From Stutzerimonas xanthomarina DSM 18231 (GTDB taxonomy: Bacteria; Pseudomonadota; Gammaproteobacteria; Pseudomonadales; Pseudomonadaceae), in assembly GCF_900129835.1 (NCBI RefSeq), contig NZ_FQXA01000001.1, forward strand, positions 124,001 to 188,000: DNA of 64,000 bases, given 5' to 3'. The notes beneath the pieces were generated by a model. The model made no database searches and was not told the origin of the DNA. It saw only the letters and a program-made list of their open reading frames with translations. The translations under genes and the position numbers were made by a program. This document shows, piece by piece, positions 54,077 through 63,047 of this stretch (position 1 is its first letter; every line of letters starts with the position of its first letter).

Positions 54077-55279
54077 ATGAATCGCCTCCCCGTCACCGTG
54101 CTGTCCGGCTTTCTGGGCGCCGGCAAAAGCACGCTGCTGAATCATATCCTGAAGAACCGCGACGGCCTCCGCGTGGCGGTGATCGTCAACGATATGAGCG
54201 AAATCAACATCGATGGCGGCGAAGTCCAGCGCGACGTCAGCCTCAACCGCGCCGAAGAAAAGCTGGTCGAGATGAGCAACGGCTGCATCTGTTGCACCTT
54301 GCGCGAGGACCTGCTCGAAGAGGTCGGCAAGCTGGCGCGAGCAGGCCGTTTCGACTATCTGCTGATCGAGTCCACCGGCATCTCCGAGCCGCTGCCAGTG
54401 GCCGAGACCTTCACCTTTCGCGACGAGCAAGGTCAGAGCCTCGCCGACCTGGCGAGGCTGGACACCATGGTCACGGTGGTCGACGGGGTCAATTTCCTGC
54501 GCGACTTCCATGAGGCGGAAAGTCTGGCGAGCCGTGGCGAAACCCTGGGTGACGACGACGAGCGCTCGATTACAGAGCTGCTGATCGAGCAAGTGGAGTT
54601 CGCTGACGTCATCCTGATCAGCAAGATCGACCTGATATCCAGCGCCGAGCGCGAGGAGCTGAGCGCGATCCTGAGCCGCCTGAACACCCACGCCGAAATT
54701 CTGCCCATGAGCATGGGCAACGTAGCGCTGGCGAAGATCCTCGATACCAGTCGCTTCGATTTCGAGCGAGCTGCCCAGGCACCGGGTTGGCTCAAGGAGA
54801 TGCGCGGCGAGCACGCGCCCGAGACGGAGCAATACGGTATTGCGTCCACCGGCTATCTCGCCCGGCGTCCCTTCCATCCGCAACGGTTTCACGACTTCCT
54901 CAGTCGCGAATGGACCAACGGCCGTCTGCTGCGCTCAAAGGGTTACTTCTGGCTGGCGAGCCGCCCACAGGAGGCCGGTAGCTGGTCTCAAGCCGGCGGG
55001 TTGATGCGCTACGACTATGCCGGGCGTTGGTGGCGTTTCACAGCGGAGGACCAGTGGCCGGTTGATGAGGAGTCGCGGGCAGCGATCCGCCTGAAGTGGC
55101 ATGAAGACAGCGGCGACTGCCGGCAGGAGCTGGTTTTCATCGGACAGAACATCGACTTCGCCCAACTGCGTGCGGAGTTGGACGCCTGCCTCCTCAGCGA
55201 TCCGGAATGGAATCTCGGTTCGGAGCACTGGTTGCGGATGCCGGACCCGTTCGGTCCCTGGTATCAGGAAGTCACGTGA
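54077..55279 (+). CDS. COG0523/CobW-family GTPase, zinc-starvation type (ZigA-like)
   Basis: 400 residues. It shows the P-loop GFLGAGKST (11-19), the metal-binding CxCC motif [11 protein letters not shown] (Cys70, Cys72, Cys73), [13 protein letters not shown], and SKID in place of NKxD. The C-terminal CobW domain begins near 250 and has [10 protein letters not shown]. Zinc-regulated G proteins of this family deliver zinc to client enzymes. It starts 9 bp after dksA2, so both share the Zur-type promoter. The client is not visible here; folE2 or pyrC2-type partners known elsewhere are absent from the window. Confidence 0.92.
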   Translation: MNRLPVTVLSGFLGAGKSTLLNHILKNRDGLRVAVIVNDMSEINIDGGEVQRDVSLNRAEEKLVEMSNGCICCTLREDLLEEVGKLARAGRFDYLLIESTGISEPLPVAETFTFRDEQGQSLADLARLDTMVTVVDGVNFLRDFHEAESLASRGETLGDDDERSITELLIEQVEFADVILISKIDLISSAEREELSAILSRLNTHAEILPMSMGNVALAKILDTSRFDFERAAQAPGWLKEMRGEHAPETEQYGIASTGYLARRPFHPQRFHDFLSREWTNGRLLRSKGYFWLASRPQEAGSWSQAGGLMRYDYAGRWWRFTAEDQWPVDEESRAAIRLKWHEDSGDCRQELVFIGQNIDFAQLRAELDACLLSDPEWNLGSEHWLRMPDPFGPWYQEVT

Positions 55280-55504
55280 TGCTGGCGCTTTCTGCGGTCA
55301 CTGCCAACCCACGACAAGCATGCGGCAAAAACACCAGCGGTGCTGAGCGACGTGCTACAGGACGGCATCAACTTGGCAGCCTGGCAGCATGAACTGCCGC
55401 CTTGCTTGGCTGGTGTCGCCCAGCCGCTTTTGACGCTTGATTGGCTGGCCTGAAAAAGGGCCGGCAGCTGTGGCTGCGCGACCCTTTGGACCGAACGGCA
55501 AGTG

Positions 55505-55834
55505 TCAGGCAGCCATTTTTTCGCATTCTTCAGCACATTTGCGACAGGCTTCGGCGCAGGCCTGGCAGTGGTCCATCTGATGTTTGCCACATTCTTCACC
55601 GCATTCACGGCAGGCCTGGGCACAGATACGGCACATCTCTTTGGCCAACGTACTGTCGCGTGTCATCAGCGTGGCGGCGAGTGCGCAAAGGTCGGCGCAG
55701 TCGCGGTCCAGCTCGATACAGCGCGCCATCATTTTCACGTCATCTTCCCGCAAGCAGGATGCGGCGCAGGTTTCACACACGATGGCGCAATTGGAACAGG
55801 CCTGGATGCAAGCCTCGTACTTGGAATTGAGCAT
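55505..55834 (-). CDS. Four-helix-bundle copper-binding protein (Csp/DUF326)
   Basis: 109 residues with 19 cysteines, mostly as CxxxC or CxxC along predicted helices (CIQACSNCAIVCETC, then CRICAQACRECGEEC and CQACAEACRKCAEEC). This matches cytosolic copper-storage Csp3-like proteins, in which Cys residues line the core of a helix bundle and bind many Cu(I) ions. No signal peptide is present. The start at 55834 follows GGAGGA; an upstream in-frame start lacks it. It is convergent with cobW and does not share its operon. Confidence 0.92.
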   Translation of the reverse strand: MLNSKYEACIQACSNCAIVCETCAASCLREDDVKMMARCIELDRDCADLCALAATLMTRDSTLAKEMCRICAQACRECGEECGKHQMDHCQACAEACRKCAEECEKMAA

Positions 55835-56046
55835 TGGGATTCCTCCAGGGTCGATGTTGGCTAATCGGTGAGGGCCGCTCGCCCTCTCATACAGTTCGTG
55901 CCAGTCACGCCGTTCTAAGTTCAGTTCGATCGACCCAACGGCGCTCTCACCCCACGGGCACCTCACAAGCACTCACAGGCGTTGCGGATCTGATCCCACG
56001 CGGCGACCGCTGCCGCTACAATTCGTCATCCCTTTGCCAGTTCGCG

Positions 56047-56643
56047 ATGCACATGACCTCCACCCTCGCCACGCCTTGCGAATATCAGGAAACCATCCGC
56101 AAGAGCCGCTTTCTTGCCAAGGCTGCGCCGGTGTCCAGTCCCGAAGAGGCTCAGGCGTTCATCCAGGAAGTCAGCGATGCCAGCGCCACGCACAACTGCT
56201 GGGCGTGGAAGCTGGGCAGTCAGTACCGCTTCAGCGATGATGGCGAGCCCGGCGGAACGGCCGGCCGTCCTATGTTGACCGCCATCGAAGGGCAGGACTG
56301 CGACCAGGTGGTCGTGGTGGTGATTCGCTGGTTCGGCGGCATTCAGTTGGGTACCGGCGGGCTGGCCCGTGCCTACGGCGGTTCCGCCGCGAAATGCCTG
56401 CAGGCAGGCGAACGCGTGGAACTGGTCGCCAGGGTTCGCTGCAGCTGTCACTGCCGCTTTGCCGAACTGGCGCTGCTCAAGTCGCGCCTGAGCGACTATG
56501 ACGCGCTGATCGAAAGCGAAATCTTCGATTCTGAAGGTGCCGAGCTGCAACTGGCCTTCCCCGCGGCGCAACAACCGCAGGTGCAGAAATTGCTGTCCGA
56601 TATCAGCCGCGGCCGCTCAAAACTGCACCTGCTTGACCCTTGA
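56047..56643 (+). CDS. yigZ: YigZ/IMPACT-family protein
   Basis: 198 residues. The N-terminal UPF0029 domain has KSRFLAKAAPVSSPEEAQAF, then HNCWAWKLG, FSDDGEPGGTAGRPML and VVVVIRWFGGIQLGTGGLARAYGG, which is the family core. A C-terminal DUF1949 domain (about 135-198) follows. Its role is unknown; the eukaryotic homologue IMPACT affects translation control through Gcn1/Gcn2. The start is either ATG 56047 or ATG 56053; a TACAAT -10-like hexamer is at 56017. Confidence 0.9.
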   Translation: MHMTSTLATPCEYQETIRKSRFLAKAAPVSSPEEAQAFIQEVSDASATHNCWAWKLGSQYRFSDDGEPGGTAGRPMLTAIEGQDCDQVVVVVIRWFGGIQLGTGGLARAYGGSAAKCLQAGERVELVARVRCSCHCRFAELALLKSRLSDYDALIESEIFDSEGAELQLAFPAAQQPQVQKLLSDISRGRSKLHLLDP

Positions 56644-56794
56644 GCTTCGCTCACTGTTGAACTGCGCGATACCAGAGAAGTCCCTATAACAGCGGCACTT
56701 GCCGTTGGGTCGGGCGCACTCGTGCGCATGCACCCCAACACAATCGAGTGGAAGTGCCCAGACACGCATTCCGCTGCGAACAGGAGTCTGACGA

Positions 56795-57079
56795 ATGAAA
56801 AGCAAATACAAGTGGCTGATCCCCGGTGCCGTGCTGCTGACCACCTTGGGCATGGCCGGTTGCGATGTCGAAAAAACCGAAGAAGGTTCGCTCCCTGACG
56901 TGGAAGTCGAAGGCGGCAACATGCCGGAGTATGACGTCGATGCGCCAGAAGTGGATGTTGGTTCCAAGGAGAAGGTTATCACCGTGCCTGATGTCGACGT
57001 GACCATGCCTGAGGACGATGAGCCTGATGTCGGTGAGCCGGTAGAGCCAAGCGCACCCGCACCAGCGCCGCAGAACTGA
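56795..57079 (+). CDS. Small acidic lipoprotein of unknown function
   Basis: 94 residues. The lipoprotein signal ends GMAGC (Cys near residue 23) and residue +2 is Asp, the classic signal for retention in the inner membrane in E. coli, though rules differ in Pseudomonas. The mature part is very rich in Asp, Glu, Val and Pro with repeated xPDVxV units (LPDVEVE, APEVDVG, VPDVDVTMP), ending APAPAPQN. No domain is recognised; the repeats might bind cations. GGAG precedes the ATG and a strong terminator follows. Confidence 0.8.
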   Translation: MKSKYKWLIPGAVLLTTLGMAGCDVEKTEEGSLPDVEVEGGNMPEYDVDAPEVDVGSKEKVITVPDVDVTMPEDDEPDVGEPVEPSAPAPAPQN

Positions 57080-57122
57080 TAAGTAGTCGAGGCGTGCCCT
57101 GACGGCGCGTCTCCTTTAAAGG

Positions 57123-57155
57123 CCGCGCTTGCGACAGCAAAGCGCGGTTTTTTTT
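57123..57155 (+). terminator. Terminator of the small lipoprotein gene
   Basis: CCGCGCTT (57123-57130) pairs with AAGCGCGG (57140-57147), followed by eight consecutive T. Confidence 0.92.
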
Positions 57156-57190
57156 GCCGCCAGGTTTTCCACCGTTTATGTGCATTAAAT

Positions 57191-57263
57191 TGTGGATAAC
57201 AACGTGAGCAAACCGACAACCCCAGCCCTGGCGCGGCCTCGGCGAAGTCGCTCATTTTTTAAC
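57191..57263 (+). repeat. DnaA-box element, copy 1
   Basis: Starts with TGTGGATAAC (perfect DnaA box TGTGGATAA at 57191-57199) and ends with GCTCATTTTTTAAC (57250-57263). The two blocks start 59 bp apart, exactly as in copy 2. Confidence 0.7.
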
Positions 57264-57377
57264 CAACGCCATAAGGCGGCCACCGTCGGCTACTAAAGCT
57301 ACTGATTTTTCGAGCTTTTTTACCATTCCAAGAACGCCAGAGCTGCGATTTCAAATCGCCACTATTGATCCATCTGG

Positions 57378-57477
57378 TTATCCGCAATCACCGTGGACAA
57401 GTTTGTGGATAACCGTTGGGCTGACGACTGTCAGGCCCGTCTGGTCTCGCCTGGGGCAATTTGCTCACTTTTTGAAC
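57378..57477 (+). repeat. DnaA-box element, copy 2, with flanking near-match box
   Basis: A second perfect box TGTGGATAA at 57404-57412 and GCTCACTTTTTGAAC at 57463-57477, again 59 bp start to start. A one-mismatch box TTATCCGCA lies at 57378-57386 in opposite orientation. Confidence 0.7.
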
Positions 57478-57492
57478 AAGCCGAGCGGTTAG

Positions 57493-58551
<1,059 letters not shown>

Positions 58552-58579
58552 TCGATAGGGGCCGCCGCCGCGCGGCCCG

Positions 58580-59497
58580 TTAACTCGAAAAAGGAGCCAG
58601 CTGCATCAGCACCTGGCAACGCTCGACCAAATGTTCGCGCAACAGCCGCACCCGCTCGCCCAGATGCGCACGATGGGCGCAGATCAGGTTCAGTGGCGCC
58701 GGCTCGCCCAGCAGCTCCGGCAGCAGCACGACTAATCGCCCCATCTGCACATCCTGAGCGATGTCCAGCCAGGATTTGTACACCACACCCTGCCCCGTCA
58801 GCGCCCAGCGCCGCACCACATCGGCGTCATCGCTGATGCGATCCCCACTGACCGCTTGTTCCAACTGACGGCGACCGTCACTGAAACACCAGCGTTCGTG
58901 CACCCGTCCCGCCAGCATGAAGCGCAAGCAGTTATGGTCGGCAAGTTCGGCAAGCGAGCGCGGCGATCCGTGTACGCCGAGGTAGCCCGGCGAGGCGCAC
59001 AGCACTCGCCTGTTTGTTGCAGCTACCGATAGCGCCACCAGGCTGGAGTCTTCCGGCAGTCCGTAGCGCAGCGCGACATCGACCGGCTGTCGAAACAGAT
59101 CGGCGTTGCGATCGGCCAATAACAGCCGAAGGCTTAAACGTGGGTGCTGCAGCTGAAACTCGTCCAGCCAGGGAAGGAGCACATTGCGGCCGAAGTCTGA
59201 CGGTGCCGACAGCTGCAGCGTGCCGCTGATGCTCGCTTTACCGCCCGCTAGCAGCTGTTGACCCTCGATCAGACTCTGCAAGGCTGAACGCGCGTGGGGC
59301 AGATAGGCCTCGCCGTCGTCGGTCAGTCTCAGGCTCCGGGTCGAACGCACCAGCAAACGACAGCCCAATTGCACTTCCAGTCGCTTGAGCGCCGCGCTGG
59401 CAACCGCCGGCGACAATTCCAGCTGCCGAGCAGCGGCCGACAGACTCCCCAGTTCAGCGGTCAGCACGAATACCTGCAGGTCATCGCTGCGCAGCAT
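58580..59497 (-). CDS. LysR-family transcriptional regulator
   Basis: 305 residues. The winged HTH is at about 3-60, with FVLTAELGSLSAAARQLELSPAVASAALKRLE, split here, and LGCRLLVRSTRSLRLTDDG. The effector domain follows (ISGTLQLSAPSDFGRNVLLPWLDEF). The start at 59497 is the usual distance from the HTH; a longer in-frame start exists. It is divergent from the oxidoreductase at 59605, which it probably controls. Confidence 0.9.
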   Translation of the reverse strand: MLRSDDLQVFVLTAELGSLSAAARQLELSPAVASAALKRLEVQLGCRLLVRSTRSLRLTDDGEAYLPHARSALQSLIEGQQLLAGGKASISGTLQLSAPSDFGRNVLLPWLDEFQLQHPRLSLRLLLADRNADLFRQPVDVALRYGLPEDSSLVALSVAATNRRVLCASPGYLGVHGSPRSLAELADHNCLRFMLAGRVHERWCFSDGRRQLEQAVSGDRISDDADVVRRWALTGQGVVYKSWLDIAQDVQMGRLVVLLPELLGEPAPLNLICAHRAHLGERVRLLREHLVERCQVLMQLAPFSS

Positions 59498-59604
59498 TTT
59501 CAATATTCCGTTGAAAGAGTCTCTGCGAAATATGCGGTTTTTCATCGCAGCGCGAAAGCCGAACATGGCGGTATTGAATGCTCAGTTCTAGAAGGAGACC
59601 CACG

Positions 59605-60618
59605 ATGAAAGCCATCGGCTACCAACAATGCCTGTCCATCGACGATCCGCGTTCACTGCTGGATATCGAACTGCCCGAGCCCACGCCCGGCCCGCGCGAC
59701 CTGCTAGTCGAGGTCTGCGCCATTTCGGTGAACCCGGTGGATACCAAGATCCGCATGCGGGTGCAGCCGGAGGCCGGCGGGCATCAGGTGCTCGGCTGGG
59801 ATGTCGCCGGTGTGGTGCGCGCGGTGGGCAGTGACGTCAGCCTGTTTCAGCCCGGCGATGAAGTGTTCTACGCCGGCGCGCTGGATCGCCCGGGTGCCAA
59901 CAGCGAACTGCACCTCGTCGATGAGCGCATCGTCGGGCGCAAGCCAGCCACCCTTGGGTTTGCCGATGCAGCAGCCTTGCCGCTGACCTCGATCACCGCG
60001 TGGGAGCTGCTGTTCGAACGCTTGCAGATAGGCGAAGGAAAGCAAGACCGCGATCAGCGCCTGCTCGTCATTGGCGCAGCAGGTGGGGTCGGCTCGATCC
60101 TCACGCAGCTGGCGCGTCAGCTGACCGGGCTCCAGGTCATCGGCACAGCTTCGCGCAGCGATACCCAAGCCTGGGTGCGCGAACTGGGCGCGCATGAAGT
60201 GATCGATCACAGCCAGCCGCTGGCCGCCGAGCTGCAGCGTCTGGGCATCAATGACGTGACCCACGTCGCGAGCCTGACCCATACCGATACGCACCTGCCG
60301 CAGATTGTCGAAGCGCTGCGGCCACAAGGTCGCCTGGCGTTGATCGATGACCCGGCGAGCCTCGACATCAGCCTGCTCAAGCGCAAGAGCCTGTCGCTGC
60401 ACTGGGAGTTCATGTACACCCGTTCGCTGTTCCAGACGCCTGACATGATTGCGCAGCACCAACTGCTCAACCGGGTCGCGGAGCTGATCGACACCGGCGT
60501 GCTCAGGACCACCCTGGGTGAGCACTACGGCACCATCAACGCCGAGAATCTGCGCCGCGCCCATGCCTTCATCGAGAGCGGCAAGGCCAAAGGCAAGATC
60601 GTCCTCGAAGGATTCTGA
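59605..60618 (+). CDS. Zinc-binding-type alcohol dehydrogenase family protein (quinone-oxidoreductase-like)
   Basis: 337 residues of the medium-chain dehydrogenase superfamily. The N-terminal GroES-like domain contains ISVNPVDTKIR and LGWDVAGVVRAVGSDVSLFQPGDEVF, in the typical QOR spacing. The Rossmann motif is LVIGAAGGVGSILTQLARQL. The Cys/His zinc ligands of classical ADHs are absent, so an NADPH-dependent quinone or enone reductase is more likely than an alcohol dehydrogenase. AGAAGGAG precedes ATG 59605. It is divergent from the LysR gene. Confidence 0.9.
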   Translation: MKAIGYQQCLSIDDPRSLLDIELPEPTPGPRDLLVEVCAISVNPVDTKIRMRVQPEAGGHQVLGWDVAGVVRAVGSDVSLFQPGDEVFYAGALDRPGANSELHLVDERIVGRKPATLGFADAAALPLTSITAWELLFERLQIGEGKQDRDQRLLVIGAAGGVGSILTQLARQLTGLQVIGTASRSDTQAWVRELGAHEVIDHSQPLAAELQRLGINDVTHVASLTHTDTHLPQIVEALRPQGRLALIDDPASLDISLLKRKSLSLHWEFMYTRSLFQTPDMIAQHQLLNRVAELIDTGVLRTTLGEHYGTINAENLRRAHAFIESGKAKGKIVLEGF

Positions 60619-60627
60619 CGGATGCGG

Positions 60628-60650
60628 GACCGCCTCAGGACGAGGCGGTC
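60628..60650. terminator. Hairpin between convergent genes
   Basis: GACCGCCTC (60628-60636) pairs with GAGGCGGTC (60642-60650). It overlaps the last codons of the Bcr/CflA gene and lies 10 bp after the oxidoreductase stop. No U-tract is seen on either strand, so its terminator role is uncertain. Confidence 0.4.
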
Positions 60651-61828
60651 TCGCTGCGCGATAGGCTGCTCTGGCCGGTATACCAGGCCAGGCACGCCGC
60701 CAGGCCAGCACACACGGTAATGGCCGAGGCCATCGGTACGGCTGTGCCGTTGTGCATCCACCCCACAGCTGCCGATGCGAAGGCGGCGACACAGAACTGC
60801 ATGCTGCCCATCAACGCCGACGCCAAGCCTGCCTGCTTGCCCTGCTTCGCCATGGCGCAGGCGGTCGCGTTGGGCAGGATGCTGCCAAGGCTCGCCAGGC
60901 CGGCAAACAAGGGAATCAACAACGGCCACAGCGCCTCCGGCTTGCTCAGCGCAATCAACAGCAACGCCGCGCCGCAGGCGAAGTAGAGCCAGACCAGGCG
61001 CCGCAGCCAGAAACCCGGGCCGCGCAGACGCAACAACCTTGCATTGATCTGCGAGATGAGGATGAATCCTGCCGCATTGCTACCGAACAGCCAGCCGTAG
61101 TGCTCGGCCGGAACGCCGTAGAGCTCGATGAAGACGAAGGGTGAACCGGCGATATAGGCAAACATTCCGGCCATCGCTACACCGCCGGCCAGCGCAAAGG
61201 CGATGAATTCGCGGTCACGAAACAACGTGACGTAGCGGCCAAGTGTTCCGCGCAAGGCGTGTCTGGGTGCATCGGCCGATAAGGTTTCCGGCAGCCGCAG
61301 CGCGACCGCAACGCCGCACAGCGCGCTGAAAACCGTCAGCGAGACGAAGATCGCCTGCCAGCCGAACGCGTTCATCAGCAGCCCGCCTGCCAGCGGCGCA
61401 AGGATCGGTGCCAGCCCCATCACCAGCATCAACTGGGAAAAAACTTTGGCGCCCTGCACCGGATCGCACCAGTCACGCACCACCGCGCGGGTCACCACGA
61501 TGCCGGCGCAGCCACCCAGCGCCTGGATAAAACGCGCCGCGATCAACAAGTCCAGCGACGGAGCGAACGCGCACGCCAGCGATGCCAGGGTAAACAACGT
61601 CACGCCCGCAAGCAGCGGCCAGCGCCGTCCATACCGATCCGCCAGCGGCCCGTAGACCAACTGACCGAGAGCCAAGCCGATGAAGTAGGCCGCCAGCGAC
61701 AGCTGTACGTGCTCCACATCCGTGCCAAAAGCACGTGCCATCGCGGGAAATGCGGGCAGATAGAAATCGATGGCCAGCGGGCCGAAGGCACTAAGCGCGC
61801 CCAGAATGAGCAGAATCGGAAGGGGCAT
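60635..61828 (-). CDS. Bcr/CflA-family MFS drug efflux transporter
   Basis: 397 residues with 12 helices. Helix 1 contains ILGALSAFGPLAIDFYLPAFP, the Bcr/CflA opening with its acidic residue. The loop 2-3 motif GPLADRYGRRWPLL is the DHA1 signature, and the motif C region is ALGGCAGIVVTRAVVRDW with a conserved Arg. It exports drugs such as bicyclomycin or chloramphenicol-like compounds by H+ antiport. ATG 61828 is used; a TTG two codons upstream is possible. It is divergent from a TetR gene with a shared operator-like palindrome between them. Confidence 0.92.
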   Translation of the reverse strand: MPLPILLILGALSAFGPLAIDFYLPAFPAMARAFGTDVEHVQLSLAAYFIGLALGQLVYGPLADRYGRRWPLLAGVTLFTLASLACAFAPSLDLLIAARFIQALGGCAGIVVTRAVVRDWCDPVQGAKVFSQLMLVMGLAPILAPLAGGLLMNAFGWQAIFVSLTVFSALCGVAVALRLPETLSADAPRHALRGTLGRYVTLFRDREFIAFALAGGVAMAGMFAYIAGSPFVFIELYGVPAEHYGWLFGSNAAGFILISQINARLLRLRGPGFWLRRLVWLYFACGAALLLIALSKPEALWPLLIPLFAGLASLGSILPNATACAMAKQGKQAGLASALMGSMQFCVAAFASAAVGWMHNGTAVPMASAITVCAGLAACLAWYTGQSSLSRSETASS

Positions 61829-61921
61829 GAACAAAAACTCGCGAAGCGGAAAAAGCCGAAACGTCGACGCGCAGCGAAGCGGCGGCCGAGATCGAACGTT
61901 TACAGAGAAGCTGAGATGCTG

Positions 61922-61943
61922 TTACATACACAGACGATTGTAA
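61922..61943. promoter_or_regulatory. TtgR-like operator
   Basis: TTACA-N12-TGTAA (arms at 61922-61926 and 61939-61943), with a following A extending the right arm. The same arms and spacing occur in the P. putida TtgR operator as I recall it. The site lies between the divergent Bcr/CflA and TetR genes. Confidence 0.6.
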
Positions 61944-62035
61944 ACATCAGAAGTTGCAGAAGTTGAAGGACGAACTCCGCATCGCCCGCCGCCAAGGCCC
62001 TTATTCATGCAGCGTCAGGCTGCCGTAGCCCTCAC

Positions 62036-62665
62036 ATGCGAAGAACCAAAGAAGACGCCGAAAAGACCCGTGTAGCTCTGCTCGCTTCCGCCGAGCGCCT
62101 GTTTCTGGACAAAGGCGTGGCCCATACCAGCCTCGACCAGATCGCGCGGGATGCCGGCGTGACGCGCGGCGCTGTCTACTGGCACTTCCAGAACAAGGCG
62201 CACCTGTTTCACGAAATGCTCAACCAGGTTCGCCTCCCACCGGAGCAGATGGCCGAGCGCTTGTGCAGTTGCACCCAGCAGCAACCGCTGCGGGTGTTGC
62301 GTGAGCTCTGCGTTGAGGGAATCAGCGCATTGGGCCGGGACGAACAGAAACGTCGGGTCATGACGATCCTCCTGCACCGCTGCGAATTCACTGATGAACT
62401 CCGCGAAGCCGAAGAACGCCACCATGCGTTCATCAATCTGTTTATCGACCTGTGCGAGAAGCTGCTGGAAAGCGCCGCCGCGAACCTGTACCCGGGCGTG
62501 ACGCCCCGTCTGGCCGCGCGAACGCTGCACGCATTGATCTTAGGGCTGTTCAGTGACTGGACACGTGACCCGACCCTGTTCGATCCCGAAAAGGATTGCG
62601 CCGCACTGATCGATCCGGTTTTCCGTGGTCTGGTGAAGGACTGGGGGAGCCCAGCCTCCGAATGA
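62036..62665 (+). CDS. TetR-family regulator (TtgR/AcrR-like)
   Basis: 209 residues. The HTH at about 10-55 reads RVALLASAERLFLDKGVAHTSLDQIARDAGVTRGAVYWHFQNK, given here in parts as LDQIARDAGVTRGAVYWHF, the strict TtgR/AcrR signature. The C-terminal part resembles the TtgR ligand domain, with RRVMTILLHRCEFTDEL. It probably represses itself and the divergent pump and is released by antibiotics or plant phenolics. Unlike classic ttgR, no RND operon adjoins it. Confidence 0.9.
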   Translation: MRRTKEDAEKTRVALLASAERLFLDKGVAHTSLDQIARDAGVTRGAVYWHFQNKAHLFHEMLNQVRLPPEQMAERLCSCTQQQPLRVLRELCVEGISALGRDEQKRRVMTILLHRCEFTDELREAEERHHAFINLFIDLCEKLLESAAANLYPGVTPRLAARTLHALILGLFSDWTRDPTLFDPEKDCAALIDPVFRGLVKDWGSPASE

Positions 62666-62701
62666 AGCGAAGGCGCGGCAGCAAGCGCTGCCGCGGGTCA
62701 G

Positions 62702-62893
62702 CTACCGAACCTCGTAGCCTTCCTCCTTGATTGCCGCGCTGATCGTTGCTTCGTCGAGACTGCTGTCGACCCGCACCACACCCGCATCCAGATCCACGTC
62801 TACCTTGGCAGCGCCATCTCGCGACTGGATTGCTTGAGTCACCGCGCGCTGGCAATGGGCGCAGGTCATGCCTTTCACATTGAATGTCTGCAT
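62702..62893 (-). CDS. copZ: Copper chaperone CopZ (HMA domain)
   Basis: 63 residues making one ferredoxin-like HMA domain with GMTCAHCQRAVTQAI (CxxC at about 11 and 14). It binds Cu(I) and passes it to a P-type ATPase. It is divergent from copA; a CueR-type box at 62935-62955 lies just upstream of it. The AGGAGATTTAG-type ribosome site is adequate. Confidence 0.93.
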   Translation of the reverse strand: MQTFNVKGMTCAHCQRAVTQAIQSRDGAAKVDVDLDAGVVRVDSSLDEATISAAIKEEGYEVR

Positions 62894-62934
62894 CTAAATC
62901 TCCTGTCCGTTTGAAACCGCGATGGTCATGCTCA

Positions 62935-62955
62935 ACCTTGCCACACCGGGAAGGT
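62935..62955 (-). promoter_or_regulatory. CueR box of copZ
   Basis: ACCTTG-N10-AAGGT, a 21-bp dyad like the MerR-family CueR site that spans the long spacer of copper promoters. On the minus strand it reads ACCTTCCC and ends GCAAGGT, facing copZ. Confidence 0.8.
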
Positions 62956-62991
62956 CAATAGCTTGGCTGCGACACTTCATGGCTCGACTTG

Positions 62992-63012
62992 ACCTTGCCA
63001 TTAGGTGAAGGT
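62992..63012 (+). promoter_or_regulatory. CueR box of copA
   Basis: ACCTTGCC to GAAGGT, 21 bp, with TTGACC (62989-62994) as -35. It is the same dyad type as the copZ site and is oriented toward copA, 35 bp before its ATG. Confidence 0.8.
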
Positions 63013-63047
63013 TGAGTATCGACACATCAGCCAATCCGGAGCAACCG

